This document shows positions 16,544 through 23,483 of a stretch of 64,000 nucleotides of DNA, piece by piece. The translations under genes were made by a program, and so were the position numbers. Location of the stretch: positions 240,379 through 304,378 of the forward strand of contig CALSSA010000004.1 of NCBI GenBank assembly GCA_943788875.1. The letters run 5' to 3'. Below the pieces are notes generated by a model, which did not search any database, had not been told where the DNA came from, and saw only the letters and a program-made list of their open reading frames with translations. Within the stretch, counting starts at the first letter, position 1; each line of letters starts with the position of its first letter. Source of the DNA: an uncultured Pseudomonadales bacterium. GTDB taxonomy: Bacteria; Pseudomonadota; Gammaproteobacteria; Pseudomonadales; Porticoccaceae.

Positions 16544-17740
16544 ATGTTGATTAAGAGCTTACAGCTAGCGCGGCTATGCTTGACGCTTGTTCTGCTAGTG
16601 GTTGCGCCTTTAACAATGGCTGCGCCCCTAGCTGCGGCTGATAGCCAAACGGCTGCGGCCAAGCTAGAGGCGGTCAAGCAGTCGCTGATTGATCTGGCGC
16701 TTGGCACAGAGGTCAAACTCGACAGTGCTGCCTATCTGGATAGCAATGGTGCGCTGCATGAAGCCTCGGTGATGTCGACCAATACCAAGGTGCGCGGCAT
16801 TCGCGTGCTGTCATACTTGCAGGAAGCTGGAATAACCACAGCCAGAGTTGATGCCAGCATGCTGTCTGATGCGAGCTGCCCCGGATTCCGTCCAGGCATA
16901 CGCCGGGAAGCTACAGTGCGTCTGGTACTTGATCCTGCCAATGTCAGCCCCAACCGACCGGTGGGCGACCATTATTACAATGAATTATTGGCTCTCTCCG
17001 AGCAGACGCTACTGGCGTCGCTAGCTGGATCCAGGGACTGGTCGGTAAAGTCAGAGATTCATTATGCCAGTGCCTATCAGGCTTTTGTGCAGGGCAGTAG
17101 TGCAGACAACGTACCTTACAGATTTGATATTGTGCTGCGTGATCGCAATCCCGCCGATGAACTGACCAGCAGCAAACAGCGAGTCCTGTACCACGGCGCA
17201 CGGGCCAGTCGCGAAGCATTTAACTGGGTGGCTAAAAAGCTGCCCACAGCAGATAAGTATGGGCCCTGGCCAGCCCGATCTCTGGCCTATGAATTGATGC
17301 TTGTCGATCGTGCAACAGAGCAGCCACTGTGGAGCCAGACTCTGCCCTTGGAGTACCCCAGAGTAGAGCGCGGTTACAGCAAGGATCCATTGCCGATTAA
17401 ATTCAAGCGCCAGGTGCAGGCAGTGACAGACCGCTTTATCAGTCAGGTAACAGAGCAGATGGACTGTTATGCACAGGCCTACCAATTGACGCCAATCAGT
17501 GGTGATGATAAGCATATGGCCATGAATGCTGGCTTTGTGGCTGGCATTAAAGTGGGCGATCAGTTTTTATTATCCGATGATGCCAATATTATGGATCGTG
17601 CAGTGAACCCTGCGGGACTGGACAATCTGTCTCTGGCGCAGGTGGTTTCGGTCAGCGCCCACAGTGCATCATTGAGACAGTTAGCCGGCCCAAAGCGGGC
17701 CCAGGCAGATTTACGCAACCTGATTGCCGTGCATCTTTAA
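16544..17740 (+). CDS. flgT: Flagellar H-ring protein FlgT
   Basis: Periplasmic protein that in Vibrio forms the H-ring around the LP ring and helps recruit stators. Signal peptide to about residue 26 (LTMAAPLAA), an N-terminal BON-like part (KVRGIRVLSYLQEAGIT with MLSDASCPGFRPG), a middle domain and a C-terminal domain (GFVAGIKVGDQFLL ... AQVVSVSAHSASLR). The length of 398 aa is close to the Vibrio protein. With FlgP it suggests a large, high-torque basal body, possibly with MotX/MotY-type stator parts elsewhere. Confidence 0.85.
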   Translation: MLIKSLQLARLCLTLVLLVVAPLTMAAPLAAADSQTAAAKLEAVKQSLIDLALGTEVKLDSAAYLDSNGALHEASVMSTNTKVRGIRVLSYLQEAGITTARVDASMLSDASCPGFRPGIRREATVRLVLDPANVSPNRPVGDHYYNELLALSEQTLLASLAGSRDWSVKSEIHYASAYQAFVQGSSADNVPYRFDIVLRDRNPADELTSSKQRVLYHGARASREAFNWVAKKLPTADKYGPWPARSLAYELMLVDRATEQPLWSQTLPLEYPRVERGYSKDPLPIKFKRQVQAVTDRFISQVTEQMDCYAQAYQLTPISGDDKHMAMNAGFVAGIKVGDQFLLSDDANIMDRAVNPAGLDNLSLAQVVSVSAHSASLRQLAGPKRAQADLRNLIAVHL

Positions 17741-17781
17741 ATGCAGCAATTTAAGATATGGCGATGACAGAGGAAAGAACA

Positions 17782-18297
17782 ATGCAAGGTTCAAACGACA
17801 AACTTATCAGTGGTATGGACAGAATTCGCAGGGCCTGTCTGGTGGCGTTGATCTCTATTATTGCCACTGCTTTACTGGCAACTGTTGCCGCTGGCACCGC
17901 CAATGCAGAGAATGGTTTTACCAATACTGCAGCGTCGCAAAAGGCGCTGGCGCGACTGGTTAAAGATATCGACTTGCTGCGTCCGGCGCTGGAGGCCAAG
18001 TCTGAAGTGTCATCAGATGGTTATTATATGATTCGCCGTGGCGAGACTCTCGACGGCATTATTGCCAGTGCTCTGCCGGGGGTGCCCCTGCGCAAAAATA
18101 TTTTGCGTCAGGCGATAGTGCTGGCCAATCCCCATGCATTTAAGCGCAGAAACCCCAACTGGATGTACGCGGGCAAGCGCATTAAGTTGCCCGACAGCGG
18201 CGATATTCACAGGGTCATTTTTACCCAGTCCAGCGACAAAATGGACAAGGCTAAAAGTGCCCGTGAAGAGCGCAAGACCTGGGTGCATTATCCTTAG
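17782..18297 (+). CDS. Secreted LysM-type protein of the flgPT operon
   Basis: About 171 aa from the ATG at 17782, which has AGAGGAAAG 4-5 bases upstream; the track start at 17758 is less likely. A hydrophobic signal segment (about 18-45 of the mature numbering) ends near NANAEN, and the second half is a LysM/FimV-like module (YYMIRRGETLDGIIASALPG ... WMYAGKRIKLP). It probably binds peptidoglycan. The position after flgT, where Vibrio has no such gene that I recall, suggests a basal-body accessory role; exact function unknown. Confidence 0.7.
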   Translation: MQGSNDKLISGMDRIRRACLVALISIIATALLATVAAGTANAENGFTNTAASQKALARLVKDIDLLRPALEAKSEVSSDGYYMIRRGETLDGIIASALPGVPLRKNILRQAIVLANPHAFKRRNPNWMYAGKRIKLPDSGDIHRVIFTQSSDKMDKAKSAREERKTWVHYP

Positions 18298-18323
18298 GGT
18301 GCTGTTAAGGGAAAGGTGACCAT

Positions 18324-19385
18324 TTGCTGGGTCCAGAGCAGCTAAATTTTGTCTCCAAGCCTAATCCGATTTTTTTGGAGGGCTTGGTTGCGATTCGAGT
18401 TTCTGAGCAGATGGCTAAAGATCTGGGCCTGAAAGATAACCAGGTGATTCGGGGTGTCATTGAAAACCGCGGCGACCTGCTTAAGTTAATTCTCAATAAC
18501 CGCGAGATTGATTGGCCGGGCAGCAAGCGATTCAAGCCTGGTGACAGAATCGATTTTCGGGTCGAAGGTTCAGTCTATGGGCGCTCATTAAAACCAATTG
18601 CCAGTGCCCAGACATCCCCAACCTCCCCATCATTGGCTCCATCAGCCCGGCTGTTGAGTCTGATCTATCGCCCGGATCAGCCCATGATTACAGCACAATT
18701 ATTACAGCCGGCATCCCTCAGCGGACTGCTGACACAGCTTGCTGCCAGTGATCATACACAGCAGTTGAGCCAGCTTATGCAGAGCATGGGGCGGTTGTCT
18801 CCGGAAATGATTAAAAACGCCCTGGTGCATTCTGGACTGTTTGGCGAGTTTTTACTCAGCGGTCAAAGTCATACTGGGCCGGATTTAAAACAATGGCTCC
18901 GAGGTCTTTTGCGCTTTGCATTGGCACAGTCCCAGACTCAGGCGGCAGTGGAACTTGAGGCTGTCATCGATAATCTTGAAAGTCGCCAGCTGGATAGTTT
19001 GCAGGCACAGCTAAACCGAGAGCTGTCCTATAGTTTTACCCTGCCATTTGTCGATGCCAATCCTGTTGAGGTGCAGTTTGAGCGGGGCCCCTATGACCCT
19101 GAGCAGGGGGAGGCAGACTGGGTTATCAACCTGCACACTGAGTCTCAGGAGTTGGGTGAGCTGTGGCTTAAGACGACCCTGAGGCCAGATAACAGTCTGG
19201 AGATGATTATGTGGGCTGAGCGCGCTGCTGTGGCACAGCTGGCCCGGACGGCCACCTCTGAGCTGGAATATGAGCTGCAAAGTTTTGGTTTGCAGCTCAA
19301 GAAAATCACCGTACTAAACGCTATCAGGCCGGGCCTTGACCCTGCTCTCAGCAGCCCTGGCCATGTAGTGGATGTGCGCACATGA
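18324..19385 (+). CDS. Second FliK-like protein (hook-length control domain)
   Basis: 353 aa. The C-terminal third has the Flg_hook layout: a ELGELWLKTTLRPDNSLEMIMW strand region (quoted in part) and a helix RTATSELEYELQSFGLQLKKI. The N-terminal part carries a short beta-rich region (VIRGVIENRGDLLKLILN) unlike the fliK at the start of the window. Start is probably TTG at 18324 with GAAAGG upstream. The stop overlaps the next ATG by 4 bases (ATGA). Pairing with an FlhB-like protein mirrors a FliK/FlhB interaction. A comparable fliK-like/fhlB pair is known in pseudomonads. Confidence 0.7.
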   Translation: MLGPEQLNFVSKPNPIFLEGLVAIRVSEQMAKDLGLKDNQVIRGVIENRGDLLKLILNNREIDWPGSKRFKPGDRIDFRVEGSVYGRSLKPIASAQTSPTSPSLAPSARLLSLIYRPDQPMITAQLLQPASLSGLLTQLAASDHTQQLSQLMQSMGRLSPEMIKNALVHSGLFGEFLLSGQSHTGPDLKQWLRGLLRFALAQSQTQAAVELEAVIDNLESRQLDSLQAQLNRELSYSFTLPFVDANPVEVQFERGPYDPEQGEADWVINLHTESQELGELWLKTTLRPDNSLEMIMWAERAAVAQLARTATSELEYELQSFGLQLKKITVLNAIRPGLDPALSSPGHVVDVRT

Positions 19386-19663
19386 GTTACAAGCCGAGCA
19401 AGAAAGCCGTAGCTTTGGAATATGGCAAAAACCCGACACCATTATTGACCGCGAAAGGTGAAGATGGGGTGGCCGAGGCTATTATTGCTGAAGCGCGCAA
19501 ACAGGGGGTGCATATTGCCGAGGATCCACAGCTGGTGGCATTGCTCAGTCAGCTGGAACTCAACCAAGAAATTCCCGAAAATCTGTATACGGCGGTAGCA
19601 GTAATTTTATCCTGGGTGTATTGGCTAAAAGGTATGGACCCTAGGGATAACCCCGGGGAATAG
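19382..19663 (+). CDS. Stand-alone FlhB C-terminal-like protein (FhlB family)
   Basis: 93 aa corresponding to the part of FlhB after the autocleavage point: KKAVALEYGKNPTPLLTAKG, then GVHIAEDPQLVALLSQLEL and ENLYTAVAVILSWVYWL. No membrane span and no cleavage motif of the NPTH type before AVAL. Proteins of this kind can substitute in part for the FlhB cytoplasmic domain. It is translationally coupled to the FliK-like gene and ends 5 bp from flgN on the other strand. Confidence 0.82.
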   Translation: MSYKPSKKAVALEYGKNPTPLLTAKGEDGVAEAIIAEARKQGVHIAEDPQLVALLSQLELNQEIPENLYTAVAVILSWVYWLKGMDPRDNPGE

Positions 19664-19668
19664 AAGGT

Positions 19669-20100
19669 TCAGGCGTCGCCCATGGACTGGCGACTGCGAT
19701 TGGAGCGTAACTTACCCAGTCGGTCATAGACTTCCACTGTACTTTGGGGGTCAGGCGACTGAATAGTCTGTAGGGCGCCGCGTATGGTCTCTAGCTTGCG
19801 GGTAATCAGCACTTCATTGCGGCGATGTAAATCTTTGCATTCGGCGACTAGAGCCATGACCTCATCCCACCGGGCCAAAGTGTTGGCGGTGGTCTGCGGA
19901 TCCTCGCTGTAGGTTTTGACCCGCTCAAGTAGCTCCTGATCACCCAAAAAGGTGAGGATTTCGAGCTTTTGAGTTTGCAATGTTTCGAAGTTACTGAGAT
20001 CTTTCTGTTTAAGAGCTTCGAACTCACTTTCAAGCACAGCCTTGAGTGCCTGAGCCTTGTGTAGCACCTGGGAGAAGTATTCTGATTCCGAATTTTCCAT
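19669..20100 (-). CDS. flgN: Flagellar export chaperone FlgN
   Basis: Cytoplasmic chaperone for the hook-filament junction proteins FlgK and FlgL. 143 aa, almost wholly helical, with the FlgN layout: long N-terminal helices (LHKAQALKAVLESEFEALKQ), middle LVAECKDLHRRNEVLITRKLE and C-terminal VEVYDRLGKLRS. Order flgA-flgM-flgN on the minus strand supports the assignment. Confidence 0.85.
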   Translation of the reverse strand: MENSESEYFSQVLHKAQALKAVLESEFEALKQKDLSNFETLQTQKLEILTFLGDQELLERVKTYSEDPQTTANTLARWDEVMALVAECKDLHRRNEVLITRKLETIRGALQTIQSPDPQSTVEVYDRLGKLRSNRSRQSMGDA

Positions 20101-20165
20101 AGCGCTAAGATACTTTTATTGAGGCTAATAAGATAGCACTGGTTACTAAATAACCAGCCCTAATA

Positions 20166-20477
20166 TTATTTCCCGCCAATCATTTTCTCAAGTGATACAA
20201 AGCTTTCGGCAATGCGTTTGGCATCCAGAGGATAGTTGCCTTCTTCGATTGCCTGCTTAATGCGCGCTACTTTTTCGGCATCAAAATCAGCTTCGGAAAG
20301 GGCCAGCTCTGCCGCTTCACTCAGGATTACTTCGTCTTGCTGGGGCTTGGCTGCAACTTTGTCTACAGCACTGGCATCAGTCTGCTTGTTTTTTACCTGG
20401 TCTGCATTCGGGTTTAACTGAACCGAAGCTCTACCAAGTTGTGAAATTGGATCTGTCATATCTTTTACCTCAAGCAA
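20166..20477 (-). CDS. flgM: Anti-sigma-28 factor FlgM
   Basis: Binds FliA until the hook is complete, then is exported. 103 aa with a disordered N-terminus and the conserved sigma-binding C-terminal half: EVILSEAAELALSEADFDAEKV, then RIKQAIEEGNYPLDAKRIAES (quoted in part) ending EKMIGGK. A sigma-28 promoter lies directly upstream, giving the usual feedback control. It is between flgA and flgN. Confidence 0.93.
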   Translation of the reverse strand: MLEVKDMTDPISQLGRASVQLNPNADQVKNKQTDASAVDKVAAKPQQDEVILSEAAELALSEADFDAEKVARIKQAIEEGNYPLDAKRIAESFVSLEKMIGGK

Positions 20478-20507
20478 TATGCTTACAAATTACTCTGTCT
20501 TCTCAGT

Positions 20508-20534
20508 ATATCGGCAGCATTAGAATTTTCTATA
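20508..20534 (-). promoter_or_regulatory. Sigma-28 promoter of flgM-flgN
   Basis: On the minus strand: TATA, 15 bases, GCCGATAT, about 30 bp before the flgM start. One mismatch in the -35 and one in the -10 from the FliA consensus. Own sigma-28 promoter for flgMN, behind flgA, is the arrangement known from enteric bacteria. Confidence 0.68.
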
Positions 20535-20583
20535 GGGCAAAGTTGTATTATTTTTAATTTAATTTCAGACTGGCGTGAAAGCC

Positions 20584-21672
20584 TTACAGTCCGCGGGCCT
20601 GACCTGGGCCTGTGACTAATGCGCGCACAGTCTCAGCAGACTCAGGGTTCAGTAATGTTATCTGTTGATCCATTTTACCACTTTCCATGGCTGTCATGGT
20701 AACGCTGATTGTTAACAGGCCAGTGCCTACACTGAGCATCACATTATCGCCCTTATTGATCATGGCGGCAGGTCTTAGATCAGACAGGCGCAGCAGTTGG
20801 TTGGTTCTTATGCTGCGTATTGCCTCCATCTGCACAATGTCTTTTCTGCTCAGCAGGGCATCCTCCGGCAGATTACCGTAATACTCCTTCAATATAGTGT
20901 TATCCGCGTTGAGCTTTTGTCCCCGGCTGAGATTGCTGGTGGTCATAATGACCATATTCTTAACATTGAAATCCCGTCGCGACAGAATATGGTCGGCGCT
21001 GAGGTCTCGGGCTGCCACAGCCTGTTCCAACAGTCGACCAGGAAAGCGCTGGCTGGGATTAGTCGATCTCAGACCGCGGCTGATTTGGCTGACAGCATTG
21101 CTGCTAATACTCTCTCCTACAAGCACATCCCTGTTTAGGCGAAACACCTGCGTACTCTCCATCAGGTGCCGTTTGGCTACCACTTCTCCAGCTTTCACCG
21201 CCGTTGTCAGCAGATAACCCTCGCCACTGTTGGCTAAATTTTCAAGATTTTTCATTGGCGTTCTGGCTGGCTGTTGCACCACTGTCTTCTCTATATCCTG
21301 TGGTCGCAGTGGTTGATTGGGCTGCATGTCTCGGCGATAAACAAAACCTTGAATCAGCGGCTGAATTTTTACCCGGATAAAGGCTTTCCAATCAATGTCT
21401 GGGCACTGGGCCAGGATTGTCTGGTTGCTGTTGGCATAGGGAAAACTAATGCTGTAGGCGCTGTCGCAGGCCGGTACTTTTAGACGCCGATCCAGGGCAA
21501 CAATCTGCACCTGACTCACTGACAGCTGTTCCTGCTCTGCGACCCAGACCTGGGCGCGATCAATCAGCTGCTGCTTATTAATATCGATCTGGGCATTGCC
21601 TGGGACAGCGCTTTGAGCGCTGACGGCAAAGCCTAAAAACAGCATGCATATTGTGGTTGTTAGCTTGGTCAT
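20584..21672 (-). CDS. flgA: P-ring assembly chaperone FlgA, extended form
   Basis: Periplasmic chaperone for FlgI. Start chosen at the ATG at 21672, which gives a clean signal peptide (MTKLTTTICMLFLGFAVSAQSA); the track start at 21768 adds 32 residues in front of it. The resulting 362 aa are far longer than the usual 220-240. After an N-terminal domain the C-terminal part appears to hold three successive SAF-like units (beginning VYRRDMQPNQPLR, FRLNRDVLVGESI and VIMTTSNLSRGQKL) before the last beta-rich segment ITLLNPESAETVRALVTG. First gene of flgA-flgM-flgN, divergent from flgB. Confidence 0.88.
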   Translation of the reverse strand: MTKLTTTICMLFLGFAVSAQSAVPGNAQIDINKQQLIDRAQVWVAEQEQLSVSQVQIVALDRRLKVPACDSAYSISFPYANSNQTILAQCPDIDWKAFIRVKIQPLIQGFVYRRDMQPNQPLRPQDIEKTVVQQPARTPMKNLENLANSGEGYLLTTAVKAGEVVAKRHLMESTQVFRLNRDVLVGESISSNAVSQISRGLRSTNPSQRFPGRLLEQAVAARDLSADHILSRRDFNVKNMVIMTTSNLSRGQKLNADNTILKEYYGNLPEDALLSRKDIVQMEAIRSIRTNQLLRLSDLRPAAMINKGDNVMLSVGTGLLTISVTMTAMESGKMDQQITLLNPESAETVRALVTGPGQARGL

Positions 21673-21716
21673 GGAGCGAGTATGGGCCACAAGATCAGCT
21701 GACGCAATACCGACAG

Positions 21717-21759
21717 AGCGGCAATAAACAGCGGCAAAAAGCTGCCACAAAAGCGGCAA
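21717..21759. promoter_or_regulatory. Cluster of GCGGCAA repeats between flgA and flgB (putative activator site)
   Basis: Three direct copies of AGCGGCAA (21717, 21730, 21752) and one inverted TGCC, forming GGCA-N6-TGCC at 21733-21746. Located about 90-130 bp upstream of the flgB sigma-54 promoter, the usual distance for an enhancer-binding protein. The same motif recurs before two flagellin genes. Function inferred. Confidence 0.45.
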
Positions 21760-21845
21760 ACTATTCAAATCTAAAATAGAAAAACAACCTTAACTACATG
21801 ATTTAAAACGATATTGTAATTTAAATGCGGCATTGTCGGGTGACT

Positions 21846-21861
21846 TGGCATCTGTTTTGCA
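21846..21861 (+). promoter_or_regulatory. Sigma-54 promoter of flgB operon
   Basis: TGGCATCTGTTTTGCA matches TGGCAC-N5-TTGCA with correct GG-to-GC spacing. It would start near 21873, about 65 bp before flgB, and drive flgBCDEFGHIJ and probably flgKL-fliD. Confidence 0.82.
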
Positions 21862-21937
21862 TTACCTAGGTTGGAGATAAATGTTTTCCGACAGGTAAGC
21901 AATCGACAGACAGGAAAAAAACTTTAATAGGTTTGAT

Positions 21938-22318
21938 ATGAATATTTTAGATACAGCTTTTGGCATTCACGAACGGGCACTGGATTTGCGTGCTCAGCGC
22001 ATGGAATTGATTGCGCAGAATATTGCCAATGTGGATACGCCACATTTTAAAGCCCGAGATCTCGATTTCAAAGCGGTGCTCAATGAGACCCAGGGCTCCC
22101 TGAGCACTACTCAGAGCGGCCATATCAAATCAGCAGCTGCTCAGGGCCAGGGTGATTTGGTTTACAGCATCCCATTCAGCACGTCGCTCGATGGCAATAC
22201 AGTTGAACTCAGTGTTGAGCAGGCCAAGTACGGTAAAGCTGCGGCCCAGTATCAGGCGACTTTACGATTTATTGAGGGCGATATCAGCGCGGTGCGCAAA
22301 GCCCTTAGAGGAGATTAA
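21938..22318 (+). CDS. flgB: Flagellar proximal rod protein FlgB
   Basis: Rod protein secreted through the export gate. 126 aa with the rod N-terminal motif (LDLRAQRMELIAQNIANVDTP) and the conserved C-terminal helix YQATLRFIEGDISAVRKALRGD. First gene of the flg operon, 7 bp before flgC start region. Normal length. Confidence 0.96.
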   Translation: MNILDTAFGIHERALDLRAQRMELIAQNIANVDTPHFKARDLDFKAVLNETQGSLSTTQSGHIKSAAAQGQGDLVYSIPFSTSLDGNTVELSVEQAKYGKAAAQYQATLRFIEGDISAVRKALRGD

Positions 22319-22324
22319 TAGGCT

Positions 22325-22750
22325 ATGTCATTTAATAATATTTTTGGAATAGCAGGCTCGGCTCTCAATGCCCAGATGGTGCGCATGAACTCTACCGCAT
22401 CGAATATGGCAAATGCCGGCACTTTGGCTTCCAGCCCGGATGAGGCTTACAAAGCCAAGCGTCCTGTATTTGAGGCTCTCCTCAATCAAGAGATGACTAC
22501 TCAGGGTGCGCAATATGTTGGCGGCGTCCGGGTTAGCGGCATGGCTGATGACAGCACTCCCAACCGAAGAATTCTTGATCCGGGCAATCCCAAAGCCGAC
22601 AAAGACGGCTTTGTTTATGAATCCAATGTTAACGAAGTAACGGAAATGGTTGAGATGATGAGTTCCGCCAGAAGCTATCAGAACAATGTTGAAGTTGTTA
22701 ATACGGCGCGTGAGTTAATGATGCGCACTCTTGATATCACCAAAGCGTAG
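22325..22750 (+). CDS. flgC: Flagellar proximal rod protein FlgC
   Basis: 141 aa. N-terminal flagellar rod motif (SALNAQMVRMNSTASNMANAG) and C-terminal motif VNEVTEMVEMMSSARSYQNNVE with MMRTLDITKA. Begins 6 bp after flgB. Normal length and order. Confidence 0.96.
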   Translation: MSFNNIFGIAGSALNAQMVRMNSTASNMANAGTLASSPDEAYKAKRPVFEALLNQEMTTQGAQYVGGVRVSGMADDSTPNRRILDPGNPKADKDGFVYESNVNEVTEMVEMMSSARSYQNNVEVVNTARELMMRTLDITKA

Positions 22751-22761
22751 GGACAATTTAC

Positions 22762-23448
22762 ATGGTAGCCAATATAACGAGTAGTTCGTTTTTAACCACT
22801 GACCAATATGCGGATCAGCAGATTGAAGCGCTTTCTGGTGAGGATGAGTTGGGCCGCGATGCGTTTTTGACATTGCTAACCACTCAGCTAACCAACCAGA
22901 ATCCATTGGACCCCATGGACAACGAAGCTTTTGTTGCCCAGCTGGCTCAGTTCTCTTCGGTTGAAGGTATTAAAGGTATGCAGGCTTCTCTGGAAGATAT
23001 GGTCACTGGTATGCGCCAGGATCAGATGCTGACAGGGGCCAATCTGGTAGGCAAGAAAGTGGCTGTTGAAGGTGGTTACTTTGATGGTGGCAATGGTGCT
23101 ATGTCTCAGGGATCTATCGACCTGCCCAATGGTGCTGAGTCGGTGATCTTTAGTGTCTATGATCCGGCTTCCGGAGATTTGGTTTTCCGTGAAACTCAGG
23201 GCGCACAGCTTCCTGGGCGTCTGGACCTGAATTGGAACGGCTACAACCGCGAAGGCGAGCTGGCGGCTAATGGTAGCTATGTGATGAATGCCAGCATTGT
23301 GCGCAACGGCAAACTCGAAGCTGCACCTGTTACCACTATGGCTCAGGTCAAGAGCGTGAGCTGGGATCCCGAAGCACAGGAATTATCTCTCGAAGTTGGT
23401 GATGGCGATTTTGTCACTCTCGCTGAAGTCGAGAGAATTGGAATTTAA
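22762..23448 (+). CDS. flgD: Flagellar hook capping protein FlgD
   Basis: Scaffold for hook assembly. N-terminal segment RDAFLTLLTTQLTNQNPLDP followed by AFVAQLAQFSSVEGI is the FlgD signature; the second half contains the FlgD Ig-like/tudor region (GSYVMNASIVRNG ... VTLAEVERIGI). The 228-aa length is usual. Between flgC and flgE. Confidence 0.96.
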   Translation: MVANITSSSFLTTDQYADQQIEALSGEDELGRDAFLTLLTTQLTNQNPLDPMDNEAFVAQLAQFSSVEGIKGMQASLEDMVTGMRQDQMLTGANLVGKKVAVEGGYFDGGNGAMSQGSIDLPNGAESVIFSVYDPASGDLVFRETQGAQLPGRLDLNWNGYNREGELAANGSYVMNASIVRNGKLEAAPVTTMAQVKSVSWDPEAQELSLEVGDGDFVTLAEVERIGI

Positions 23449-23483
23449 ATAAAGAATTTATAAGGTAATAAGGAGAATAACGA

